Positions 1 to 8,727 of a DNA stretch of 64,000 nt are shown here, one piece after another; within the stretch, counting starts at the first letter, position 1; the number at the start of each line of letters is the position of its first letter. The notes under the pieces are model-generated. The model saw only the letters and a program-made list of their open reading frames with translations, was not told the DNA's origin and ran no database searches. The translations under genes and the position numbers were made by a program. The DNA is from Mycobacterium sp. ELW1 (GTDB lineage: Bacteria > Actinomycetota > Actinomycetes > Mycobacteriales > Mycobacteriaceae), in contig NZ_CP032155.1 of the NCBI RefSeq assembly GCF_008329905.1, positions 682,001 to 746,000 of the forward strand. The letters are read 5' to 3'.

Positions 1-481
1 CGAATGCGGCCACCCGCGCGGCGAGCTCACGCATATTGTCGGCTGAGCCAAGCCACCCCATAGGAGCTTGCTCCGACTCGACGAGCCAACCATTTTCGCG
101 GAAGATCGCCGCCGCCGCTTCGAGCGACGCCGGCGTCGAGCCACCGACGAGGAAAACGCGATGGCCCCCGCCGTGGGTATGCGCCAAGGTGTTTGTGATC
201 CCACTTCCGGTGGAGCGGCCCGAAATCCCAGCACCCAGGCTTTTCGCGAGCCGCACTACCGGCCAGCCGTCGGCCAGAATAAGCTTGGCACGTTCGTAGA
301 TCGATCCGAACTCAGCTGAGGACTGAAGTCGAGCAACGTGATTCATGTTCGGTGTCACAACCAGGTGGGGCGCCCCCGCGGTTAGCGGAGCACTACGCGT
401 CAAGATCGCGTTGATAACCTCTGGCTCGCTTATTTCTGAAATGTTGAAGCGTGCATAGCGTGTGACTATCGGTCGCGGCAT
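1..481 (-). CDS. WecG/TagA/CpsF-family glycosyltransferase, truncated by window edge
   Basis: The reverse strand from 481 reads into the window edge with no stop (about 160 residues seen). It shows the family signature: TPNMNHV near residue 44, then LADGWPVV and the SGRSTGSG segment, followed by a Rossmann-like VFLVGGS strand. Family members transfer N-acetyl-mannosamine or glucose-type sugars onto undecaprenyl- or decaprenyl-diphosphate-linked sugars at the cytoplasmic face. The start is ATG at 481, 35 nt after the stop of the Wzz-ATPase gene, so the two are probably cotranscribed. The acceptor and donor cannot be told from sequence. The family call is secure; the C-terminus is outside the window. 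Confidence 0.85.
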   Translation of the reverse strand, partial: MPRPIVTRYARFNISEISEPEVINAILTRSAPLTAGAPHLVVTPNMNHVARLQSSAEFGSIYERAKLILADGWPVVRLAKSLGAGISGRSTGSGITNTLAHTHGGGHRVFLVGGSTPASLEAAAAIFRENGWLVESEQAPMGWLGSADNMRELAARVAAF

Positions 482-516
482 CCGCCGCTCATTCCGCCGA
501 CGTCATCTGCCGGTCA

Positions 517-1881
517 TCATCGATCGGATGTCGCCTCATCGTTTCGGTCCTTCTCTTCAGCGGGCGCCGACTGCTCATCCTTGCGAACTCGCGACAACAC
601 AACACCCAGAATTTTAGCTCCGGCGTGCCGCAGGGAGTTGGTGGCAAGCAGGAACTCCTTACGTCGCGTATTGACCGCTTCGGCGACCACGACGACGTCC
701 TTGATGTTCTGAGTGAAGAGCGAACCCTCGCTCAAATTCGTGATCGGCGGGGCGTCGACGATGATCACATCGAAGTAGCCGGCAAGGTCTCTCATCACCT
801 CGCCGAACTTCTCGCTGGCGAGCATCTCGCCGGCATCGATGGCGCTGCCGCCGCAAGGAATGATGGTGAAGCCGCGCCATGTCGATTCGAAGAACGACTC
901 GTCCAGTTCATTACGGCCGGAGACCAGATCGGTGATCCCCGGCGATTGCTTGATGCCGACCTGAGAAGCCAGACGGCGTCCCCGCACGTCCGCGTCGATG
1001 AAGACCACATGGTTGCCTGCCTCGGCGAGCGCACCGGCGATGTTGGCCGCCACCATCGTCTTGTCCACGCCCATCCGTGGGGAGGTGAATACCAGACGTG
1101 TCGGTGTCTCATCGACTGCGTGGAGAACGTCGATGGCGATCCGCCGAAAGATCGCCTCGCGGTCGGGTGCCTGCGTCGAGACCTGCGAATCCTTGGCCTT
1201 GGTGCGACGTCCCGCCGGTATCCCGCCAAGGTACGTAGCGCCCAAAGCGGTGACGTCACGGCGCCTTCGCACCCGGGTATCGAAGTTGTCCACGAGAACC
1301 GCAGCGAATATCGCTGCGATGAACGCCAACCCAGCCGCGACGATGAGGTTCAACGTGATGTTCGGGGTCGTGTGGAAAGAGGGTATTTGGGCGGGCTGAA
1401 GCACGGAGACTTGGATCGGCGACGCAGCGACCGAAGCCGCGCCCTCGAGGCCGGCCACGGCGAACGGCATTGCGTTAGCAATGCGGTTGGCTGTGGCGGC
1501 GGCCTCCTCACCCGTCGGCGCCGACACCGCCACGTCGATCACTTGTGTGCCGGTGGGGATCGTGACTTCTGTCCGTTTGACCAGCTCTGGCACTGTGACA
1601 CCCAGACTGAGCGAGTCTATGACCGGTTGCAGAACCTGGTTGGTGGTCACTACCTGTGCGTAGGTCTTCATGCGATCCGCGAGGTACAACTGGGCAACCT
1701 GGCGGGTTTGCATCTCCGTATCCACGGATAGGTTGGGCGTGAATACTATTCGGGCGTTTGCGGTGAAGGTCTCCGGAACGAGGAACCCCACTCCGGCCAC
1801 CGCAGCGCCGACCAGGACGAACACGGACATGAGTACCGGCCAGCGCCGCACTAACACACGGCAGTAGCTACGAAGGTCCAC
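517..1881 (-). CDS. Wzz-type chain-length determinant fused to CpsD/BY-kinase-like ATPase
   Basis: N-terminal Wzz half: a membrane segment near residues 15-40, a periplasmic domain, and a second membrane segment around 170-195. The C-terminal half is a BY-kinase-like P-loop ATPase with Walker A' (VVFIDADVRG) and Walker B (VIIVDAPP). Such fusions control polymer length and export of polysaccharides. Two oddities: the P-loop reads SPRMGVDKT, where BY-kinases normally have a GEGKS/T-type loop, and the C-terminal tail has no tyrosine cluster. Autokinase cycling may therefore be absent. I chose GTG at 1881 because the protein then begins VDLRSYCRVLVRRW, as Wzz proteins do; an upstream TTG at 1917 is possible. 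It lies in an operon with the WecG-like gene. Confidence 0.8.
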   Translation of the reverse strand: MDLRSYCRVLVRRWPVLMSVFVLVGAAVAGVGFLVPETFTANARIVFTPNLSVDTEMQTRQVAQLYLADRMKTYAQVVTTNQVLQPVIDSLSLGVTVPELVKRTEVTIPTGTQVIDVAVSAPTGEEAAATANRIANAMPFAVAGLEGAASVAASPIQVSVLQPAQIPSFHTTPNITLNLIVAAGLAFIAAIFAAVLVDNFDTRVRRRRDVTALGATYLGGIPAGRRTKAKDSQVSTQAPDREAIFRRIAIDVLHAVDETPTRLVFTSPRMGVDKTMVAANIAGALAEAGNHVVFIDADVRGRRLASQVGIKQSPGITDLVSGRNELDESFFESTWRGFTIIPCGGSAIDAGEMLASEKFGEVMRDLAGYFDVIIVDAPPITNLSEGSLFTQNIKDVVVVAEAVNTRRKEFLLATNSLRHAGAKILGVVLSRVRKDEQSAPAEEKDRNDEATSDR

Positions 1882-1982
1882 ATTCCACCAGACTTGTCGG
1901 CGCCAAAGGACTAGCAAGCCCGGTCAGACGTGCCTGCTCCTTGCTGACAATAGCGCGGGGAATCACGATGGGTTGCCCTGAC

Positions 1983-1998
1983 TTACCTATCAAGGTAA
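1983..1998. promoter_or_regulatory. Candidate operator, inverted repeat upstream of Wzz gene
   Basis: TTACCT-ATCA-AGGTAA is a perfect 6-bp inverted repeat about 100 bp upstream of the Wzz-ATPase start. It lies in the roughly 440-bp divergent region separating the exopolysaccharide genes from the BcsB-like gene. It looks like a dimeric repressor or activator site, but the regulator is unknown and there is no second copy nearby. Confidence 0.35.
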
Positions 1999-2094
1999 TT
2001 ATTTCGCGGCCGCTCTAGGTAGTCCTTACAGCCGCGGCGGGTCAATCGACCCGGCAATAAACGGCTGGAGTGTTCGCGGCATCTGTGCCGACTG

Positions 2095-2107
2095 TTGAAC
2101 AGTTCAA
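2095..2107. promoter_or_regulatory. Candidate operator palindrome upstream of BcsB-like gene
   Basis: TTGAAC-A-GTTCAA is a perfect 13-bp palindrome. An additional TTCAAC follows immediately (2109-2114), so GTTGAA and TTCAAC also form a wider inverted pair. It ends about 25 bp upstream of a TTGACA hexamer at 2132-2137, a position that suits a regulator of the gene starting at 2325. This is inference from symmetry and position only. Confidence 0.4.
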
Positions 2108-2131
2108 TTCAACGGGCGTTTCGCGCGCACC

Positions 2132-2157
2132 TTGACATGTGGCAAACGGGATATGAT
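2132..2157 (+). promoter_or_regulatory. Possible sigma-70-type promoter for BcsB-like gene
   Basis: TTGACA (2132-2137) and TATGAT (2152-2157) both match housekeeping consensus hexamers, but the spacer is only 14 nt, shorter than the usual 16-18. The implied leader to the ATG at 2325 is about 160 nt. The -10 may work with a different, weaker -35, as is common in mycobacteria. Confidence 0.35.
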
Positions 2158-2324
2158 CCTAACCCTGCTGAGGCCTGTCCCTCTCAGCGGTTGGGATTAC
2201 CTCAATTTCGGACTCGAAAGTAGAACAGCGTGCACTCGATCGGTTCAGTCTGGTTCCCGGTTCCGCCGCAGCCACGGGGGCAAGGCACCTTCGTGCACAT
2301 CGATACCTCTTTCAAGGCTCTCCG

Positions 2325-4301
2325 ATGAACCGCTTCACAGCGAAGCGCGCGGTGACCTGGGCGATTTTGCTGGTTCTGTCGGCAACGCTATTCGGGTCAT
2401 CCGATGGCGTGGCCTATGCGGCGCCCGGCGACACAGCCGATCCGCCAGCTGCGGTCGAAGCCAATGTGTTGTCTTGGCCGGCCCTTGGTTTGCAATCGAC
2501 GGTAGAGCTGTACGGGCGCGCCCGCACGCCCGTGACCGTTCCGCTGCCCGCAGGGATGACTGCTTCGCGGCTGAGGGGCATGATTGGCATGCCGGAGAAT
2601 GTCACTGCCGGTTACCTCGAGATCGATGATGGCGACGGCAAATTTCTAGCGTCAGTCGATTTGTCCGCTGCGGCGACGGCCCAAGCCGCAACACCTTTCG
2701 ATGTCGACATTTCGGCCGCACGTGTGCAAGGTTCGTCGATCGACCTGTCGTTCGTGATTCGCGTACGCGACACTGTCGACCGTGCTTGTGCCCCTCTCCA
2801 GCGATTGACGATCAGTGATCTGACAACCGAATTCACTGGGACAAATCCTCCAGTGACCACGATCGCGAGCTTTTTCCCCTCAGTGCTCGGACGGGTAACA
2901 ATCTATGCGGCATCCGATGCCAATTCCGCCGAGCAGCAGGCGGTGTTGACGCTGGTGTCGACCTTGGCGCGAATCTACGCGCCCCGGCCGCTGCCGATTA
3001 CGGTCGTCAGCCAGCCGCGTGGCGCGCAACCGCCGCCGGCCCTTGGCATGGATCGTGCGGTTGTCGTAGAGACCGGCGAACCTGGCTTGAGCGTCGAAAA
3101 TCCCGGGGCGCCAGACGCTTATCTTCGGATTTCCGGTGACGGCGACCAACTCTCGGCACAGGTTTCGTTGCTTACCACTGAGCTGCAACCACTGGCGCAG
3201 GTGGCCGCGGCTCGCGTCACCCAAGCCGGGTCCGACACGGTTCAGCGCGGAGACACGCTCACGTTCGGCGAGATGAAAGTGAGCGGGCAAGCCACTTTTT
3301 TCGAGACGAGCACTTTCGAGGTCGGTTCTGACCGTGCATCGTTGGGCCCCAGATTCGACGGGGTTCAGGTTCATTTGCTCGCCGACTACACGCCTGTCCA
3401 CCAAGGTGACGCATCAACGGTGATGATCCGCTCCAACAACGTCATCGTCTATCGGGGCACGCTCGACGGCACCGGACGTCTGGATACGACGTTCAACCTC
3501 GACAGCCGAATTCTCGACCAGCGGTACATCAATCTCCAATTCACGCTGACTGATACTCCGGCGCAGGACTGTTCACCATTGGTTGCGCCCATGACCTTTC
3601 AGATCGATCCACGATCTACGTTCACCATGCACAGAGGTGGCGCTCCACTTGGCGGCTTCACCGCGTTTCCGTCCGAGTTCAGCCCGAAGTTCGTGGTGGC
3701 GCTCGACGGAAGTAGCCCTAATCAGCTCAGTTATGCCGCCGACATAGTTGCGGTGGTGTCGCGCATTACGAAAACCCCTCTCACGCCACAGGTTGTCAGC
3801 CTTCAGTCCGCGGTAGACGGCAACTCGGGGGCACTGATAGTGGCCAATTCCGGGGCCATCAAACAAACTGCACTGAACCCGCCGATTGGCGGCGAGGGTC
3901 CGATGGTGAAGTTCGGGCTGCCGACCGAGTTGAACATCAACATGGAGGGTGGCCTTGGATCTATTCAGGCCTTCGCCGATCCGCAACGCAACCGATCTGT
4001 CATCCTCGTCACGACGACTGGCGACTGGAAGCTGGTGGACCCCCTGTTCAGCTACATCGCGGCTTCGGACCGTAACTGGTTGGGGCTGACCGGGGACGTG
4101 CTCGCAGCAGGCGAGGCAGGCACGCCGACCAATGTGGCGATCCGAACGACCAGCGACAGCCTCGCGCCGACTCAGACCAGCGGCAGTTCGGGTGGGTGGC
4201 TTAAATACGGCCTTATAGGTGGCGGCGTGCTCGCGGTCATTGCGGTCTTGGCCGTGATCGTGGCTTTACGTCGGCCCAAACCCGTTGACGTCGATGAATA
4301 G
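2325..4301 (+). CDS. BcsB-like periplasmic, membrane-anchored polysaccharide synthase subunit (paralogue 1)
   Basis: 658 aa: a Sec signal peptide (residues 1-32, cleavage near AYAAPGD), a large beta-rich extracytoplasmic region, and one C-terminal membrane helix (about 625-648) followed by a short basic/acidic tail. This is the architecture of BcsB, the partner of cellulose synthase BcsA that guides the glucan across the envelope. It is clearly paralogous to the protein at 10461-12428. Both start with a WPALGL/WPQLGL segment, share the LSFVIR motif, and have SIQAF/AIQAF and TGDWKLVD/TGDWSLVD near the C-terminus. No BcsA-like gene adjoins this copy; its divergent neighbour is the Wzz-ATPase. 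The ATG is preceded by AAGG. The substrate is unknown. Confidence 0.75.
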   Translation: MNRFTAKRAVTWAILLVLSATLFGSSDGVAYAAPGDTADPPAAVEANVLSWPALGLQSTVELYGRARTPVTVPLPAGMTASRLRGMIGMPENVTAGYLEIDDGDGKFLASVDLSAAATAQAATPFDVDISAARVQGSSIDLSFVIRVRDTVDRACAPLQRLTISDLTTEFTGTNPPVTTIASFFPSVLGRVTIYAASDANSAEQQAVLTLVSTLARIYAPRPLPITVVSQPRGAQPPPALGMDRAVVVETGEPGLSVENPGAPDAYLRISGDGDQLSAQVSLLTTELQPLAQVAAARVTQAGSDTVQRGDTLTFGEMKVSGQATFFETSTFEVGSDRASLGPRFDGVQVHLLADYTPVHQGDASTVMIRSNNVIVYRGTLDGTGRLDTTFNLDSRILDQRYINLQFTLTDTPAQDCSPLVAPMTFQIDPRSTFTMHRGGAPLGGFTAFPSEFSPKFVVALDGSSPNQLSYAADIVAVVSRITKTPLTPQVVSLQSAVDGNSGALIVANSGAIKQTALNPPIGGEGPMVKFGLPTELNINMEGGLGSIQAFADPQRNRSVILVTTTGDWKLVDPLFSYIAASDRNWLGLTGDVLAAGEAGTPTNVAIRTTSDSLAPTQTSGSSGGWLKYGLIGGGVLAVIAVLAVIVALRRPKPVDVDE

Positions 4302-4325
4302 TCTGCCGACGAAATCGGCGATCAG

Positions 4326-6964
4326 CTAGCTTCCCCCAGCGGCCCGGGCATCGGCAAGGTGATCGGCCAGTCGGACTCCCAGCGCGATCCCGACGAGCGT
4401 CGGGTTGGCCTGACTCGAAGTGGGAAGCACCGAAGTGCTCGCCACGTACAGTCCGCGTACCCCGTGGACCTGCAGGTCGGAATCCACCACGCCGTCCTCG
4501 GCAGATTCGGACATACGCGTTGTCCCGGCCTGGTGGTAGCCGGCGAACCCGCGCATGAACTCCCGTACCGAACCTTCGGGATCGTCGGTGAGCCACTCCA
4601 CGTTTCCGGCACCGGTGGCACGCAAGTGGGCGTCGATGAGTTCGATTGCCTTGCGGGCGCTTTCGTAGTCGGCGTCCGAAAAGTGCATATGCGTCCGGAC
4701 TTTACGCATGCCGAGTGCGTCGCGCTCCTCGGTGAGTTCGACCCGACTCTCCCAGTGCGGTAGATGCTCACCGTGGTAGTGGAGCAAATACCGGTTGTCG
4801 GCGCTTTTGATGAAAAAGCCCGGCGCCTTGCGCCCCTTGCGGAGGAGGCGGGCGTAGGAAAATGTGATCGCGAACCGGATGGACGGGATCAGATCGCGCA
4901 CGATGTTGCGGACGTGGGCCATGATTTGCGGTGGACCCTCGGTCTTGGTGTGGGCCTCACGAATCGCCTCGGCGAGCAGGAAACGACCCACCGGGGAGAT
5001 CAGAGTCAGGTAGACCCCGACAGGATCCCGCTTCCGTGTCCCGGGTCGCTGATCGGCGGATTGACCAACCAGGTTGCGGCATTGGGGATTTCGAGCTCGC
5101 GCTGCAGTTGCGGACTGAAGGTGAACCGTCGCCGGACGTACACGCCGTCGCGGTCACGCTCGTGCTCGTAGATGACGTCGTCGGTGTTGAATTTCACGCG
5201 GGCGAATCGGCCCTCGGTATGGGCCATATACCAGCGCCCCAGATGCCCACCCGCGTTGCCCAGCCCCGCCGGATGATGGCGGTCTGATGCGAGCAGCAGC
5301 CGGGTTGCCTCCACGCCGCCCGTCGCGATGACGTAATCGTTTGCGACCACCTTTCCTTCCTTACCGTCAAGGGTTTTGACGACGAGGTGATCCACGGCGT
5401 CGCCGCGCTCGGTGGTCACGACCTCTGTGCAGGTCAGGCCGGTCCACAGCGACAACAACGGGCTGTCGTGCATGGCGTCGCGGTACTCGCGGCCGAAGCG
5501 CGTCGGTAGTGCCCAGCGTTCGAGGTCACTGGTGCGCACGTCACCGTCGGGCAGTCCGGCGACCAGATCGCGTTGCGCCAGTTCGGGAATGTCTCGCACG
5601 TTGAAGGCCGCCCGGCCGCACTGCGCCCAATCACAGGCGCGTTGCATATAAGGCTCGACATCGGAGTGCCGGATGGGCCACGGCGCCTGTGCCGTCAGCG
5701 GTCGGTCCTCGAAGTCGATCGGGTCGAACGCGACACAACGCCCACCCCATAACGCCGACGCGCCGCCCACCGCGCGGCGGACGGTCAGATCGCTGCGGGC
5801 ATGGAAGACGTCGTCTTGTCGCGAGTCGAACGACGCCAACTGCTGTGCGGTGTCATCGGCGCGCTCCAGACCGCTTTCGATGAGCGCCACCTCGACACCG
5901 GACTTCGCGAGTTCCAATGCGGTGGAGATACCGATCGGACCGGCGCCGACGACAACGACGTCCGTCCTGATCGTCGTACCCGCGACGAAATCCTCGGTCT
6001 TGCGCACCATCCGGCCACTGAGCCGGAACTCCGCGGCGAGTTCCAGGAACCGGGACAACGTCTCGGCATCGTAAGGCGACGCGACGGCGTCGGCCGCTTG
6101 GGCGATGCGCTTGGGGTCGGTGGTGCTGTAGAGGATCGCGCGGGATTCCGTTGCCGTGGTGGCTGATCCAAGAAGCAGCTTCGCCAAAACGCCGGGAGCC
6201 AGCGGGTCGAGCTGCAGAGCATCACGCCACTGGCTCGCCATTCGGGTATCGGCCTGCAACGCGGAAGAGATCATCTCGAGTGGCCGATTCAGGACACCGA
6301 ACGTGATATCAGACGCACGCGGCGACGGATGGAGCACGTCGCTGCGAAGCTGGTCCACCGCCTCGGGACCGAACCGTCCAACGAAATCCACCTCGAGGTC
6401 CTCGTCCTGAGACACCCCCCAGGCGCGGATCTTGCCCTGCTGGCGAGCGCGCTCGAAGAACTCGCGGAGCTCGTCGGTGGCCACGGTGTCCATGTGCCGC
6501 GGGCCGTGCACGAACAGGATGTCGACGTAATCCACCCCCAGCGCGGTGAGGCTTTCGTCGAGACTGCGTGCCGCGATGGCGGCGTCGTACGCCCGGGGGA
6601 TCGGGGCCGGGGCCTGGCGGCTCTTGACGGCCGCCCGCAACGCGGGTGCTTTACGAAGCAGCGCCCGCGCGGGAGCCTGAAACCGGGCCAGCCGGCTGGC
6701 GAGGCCACCGACGGGGGTGCCGAATTTAGTGCCGATGGTGACACGGTCTCTGTCGATGGTGCGCAAGAACGCACCTAGCTCAGCCTCTGCCATCCCGAGT
6801 CCGTACATACGCGCGGTGTCGAAATGGGTCATCCCGCTGTCGACTGCGCTGCCCAGGACAGCCATTCGCTCCTTGCGGGAGGGTGACTGCATCAAGCCAC
6901 CGCATCCGAATCCGACCGCGCTCACGCTTAACTGCGGTCCCTGGAGTTCAACCCGCCCTAACAC
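4326..6964 (-). pseudogene. Aldo/keto reductase-GMC oxidoreductase fusion, frameshifted
   Basis: The first half is an aldo/keto reductase: FGCGG near the start, FDTARMYG with catalytic Asp/Tyr, GTKFG with Lys, and LFVHGP with His. A GMC-type flavoenzyme follows, with VVVGAGPIGIS for FAD binding. The reading frame stops at 5006, but the missing GMC C-terminus (HQAGTTRMSES, NPTLVGIALG) continues in another frame down to 4326. Adding one G in the CCCC run at 5015-5018 restores LSGVYLTLISPVGRFLL. So either one base has been lost or the assembly is wrong. The intact product would be about 880 aa, probably a sugar or alcohol oxidoreductase modifying the local polysaccharide. The start is GTG 6964 by AKR alignment; the frame extends to 7117. 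Confidence 0.7.
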
Positions 6965-7753
6965 CCAGCCCCCGTATGCCCGAGCGAAACGCCTGGTCGC
7001 CACCGCGGATACATCTCCGTAGGCTATGAGGAGAGCCGGGTCAGGCGCAATCTTTCTGTCCAGTGTGCCGACATCTGGTTTGCCACGAACGGTCCGCGAG
7101 TCGACATTGGTCACCATCGCGGCACGGCTTCGAACTGGTCAATTCTGGCAAGTGCTCGGCACGGTGTTGGTCCTGGTCTGCGCGGCTAAAGACTTTGCGG
7201 ACGGTAGCTCTCGAGCAAGAGTTGGCCGCTGGTCCGCAACCCTAAACCTTGTGAAAAATGTTGGTGCCTAGACACTTTGAGTTTGGGTCTGCCATGAATG
7301 TGACGAAACCAATTGTCGCTGCGGCCTGCGCTGAACGGGGACATCACGCACTCTTTCCGGGCGTCATCCGTCTGCCGACCGGCGACGGACGGCCTGCTCT
7401 GCGAGGGCTATTCATATCGGCGCTTTCGAATCTCGCGGTGACCGCGCAGTGCTATGCTCCGTTCGCATTGGGGCCATTCCGGGGGGTGAGCGTTGGGCGA
7501 TCACTTGGGGTCTCTCCCTGTGCAACGACTCGACGAGCAATGCTCTATGGGTGAGTGGTCCTCCCCGCGTGAAAAGTAAAGCCAGCGAGTGTTTTCGATG
7601 CCTGGTCGGGGCGGGCTCGGTTGGGTTGGGCGGCAATTCTCAACGCCGAAGTCGTATATTGAAAGCTGGCTTATCAGGCGATGCGAAAGCGATTAAGTCC
7701 ATGCCGGTAACTAAGGGGCGATTCATGATCACACCGTTCGGATCGGCGCTTCG
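6965..7753. other. Long intergenic region, no recognisable gene
   Basis: Roughly 640-790 bp between the AKR-GMC start and the SDR start. Short open frames exist on both strands but none has a recognisable motif. The composition looks less G+C-rich than the flanks. A TG-extended TATGCT at 7453-7458 and a TATATT at 7655-7660 could be -10 elements for the downstream SDR gene. I see no tRNA, insertion-sequence end or strong hairpin. Confidence 0.4.
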
Positions 7754-8719
7754 ATGACGACTGCCGGGGCCGTGATGGTCACGGGCAGTGCGGGTTTCAT
7801 CGGCAGTGCGCTGGTCTCGCACCTGCGCGAGATCGGCCGACCCGTGGTGGGAATCGACCGTGACGCCAAGCCGGCCGCTCACTCGCTGCGTCTGGATCTG
7901 AAGACCATCACCGCGGCTGACCTGCCCCGGCCGTGCCCGCCGACGATCGTGCACCTGGCCGCGCTGTCCAAGGAACCCGGATTTCCGTGGCGGGACTACT
8001 TCGCCAACAATGCCGAGGCGACACGTCGCCTGTGCCACGCCGCCGGTGAAGCGGGTGTGGACAACATCGTCTTCACCAGTTCGATGATGGCCTTTGCTTC
8101 TGGTCCGTGGCGCCGTAGCGAAAGCGACTTCGGCGACGCCGACACCGCGTACGGCGCCAGCAAGCTGCAGGCAGAGGAGATCCTGCGGACGTGGCAGGCC
8201 GAGAAACCGGGACGGCGCCTGCGCATCGTGCGTCCGGGTGTGGTGTTCGGCCCCGGCGACACCGGCAACATGCGGCGGTTGATCCGCGGCCTCAGCAAGG
8301 GCCGCTTCGCCTACATCGGCCGCGACGACACCGTGAAAAGCTGTATCTACCTCAAAGACATGGTTCGGCTGTTGACCCTGCTCACCGAAGACGACGGGCC
8401 GCACGTGACCTACCACGCTGTCTATCCGCAGCCGACCACGATCCACGACCACGTCGACGCCATCAACGCGGCCTGGGGATGGGACCGCCACCCGCGGACT
8501 GTTCCCTACCGCCTCGCCCTGGCGGCGGCCACGCCGTTCGCGGTGGTCGATCCGACGGGAGCACGTTTCGGCCTGCACCCCAGGCGTATCCAGAAACTGC
8601 AGTTCGATACCAACATCAGCTCGGAGCGTCTCGCCGACATCGGCTTCACCGCTCAGTATTCGCTTCGCGAGGCCTTCGCCGACTGGCGGCAGGACTGCGG
8701 CGGCGGGTTGCCGCAGTGA
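7754..8719 (+). CDS. NAD-dependent epimerase/dehydratase (extended SDR)
   Basis: 321 aa extended short-chain dehydrogenase. It has the N-terminal glycine motif TGSAGFIGS (residues 10-18), an acidic residue after beta-2 (GIDRD, favouring NAD), the active-site SSMMAF serine, and YGASK (YxxxK) near residue 135. The C-terminal part is shortened compared with GalE/RmlB types. Family members epimerise, dehydrate or reduce nucleotide sugars or sterol-like substrates. Lying between polysaccharide genes, it is most simply a nucleotide-sugar modifying enzyme. It is convergent with, and ends 8 nt from, the GT-C gene. The substrate is not predictable. Confidence 0.75.
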   Translation: MTTAGAVMVTGSAGFIGSALVSHLREIGRPVVGIDRDAKPAAHSLRLDLKTITAADLPRPCPPTIVHLAALSKEPGFPWRDYFANNAEATRRLCHAAGEAGVDNIVFTSSMMAFASGPWRRSESDFGDADTAYGASKLQAEEILRTWQAEKPGRRLRIVRPGVVFGPGDTGNMRRLIRGLSKGRFAYIGRDDTVKSCIYLKDMVRLLTLLTEDDGPHVTYHAVYPQPTTIHDHVDAINAAWGWDRHPRTVPYRLALAAATPFAVVDPTGARFGLHPRRIQKLQFDTNISSERLADIGFTAQYSLREAFADWRQDCGGGLPQ

Positions 8720-8727
8720 GCGGGACC

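Noticed and set aside
2132..2157. Consensus TTGACA/TATGAT promoter taken as certain
   Set aside because: The 14-nt spacer is too short for a confident call; kept only as low-confidence.
7258..7554. 98-aa open frame in the long intergenic region
   Set aside because: No ribosome site, no recognisable motif, and codon usage unlike neighbours.
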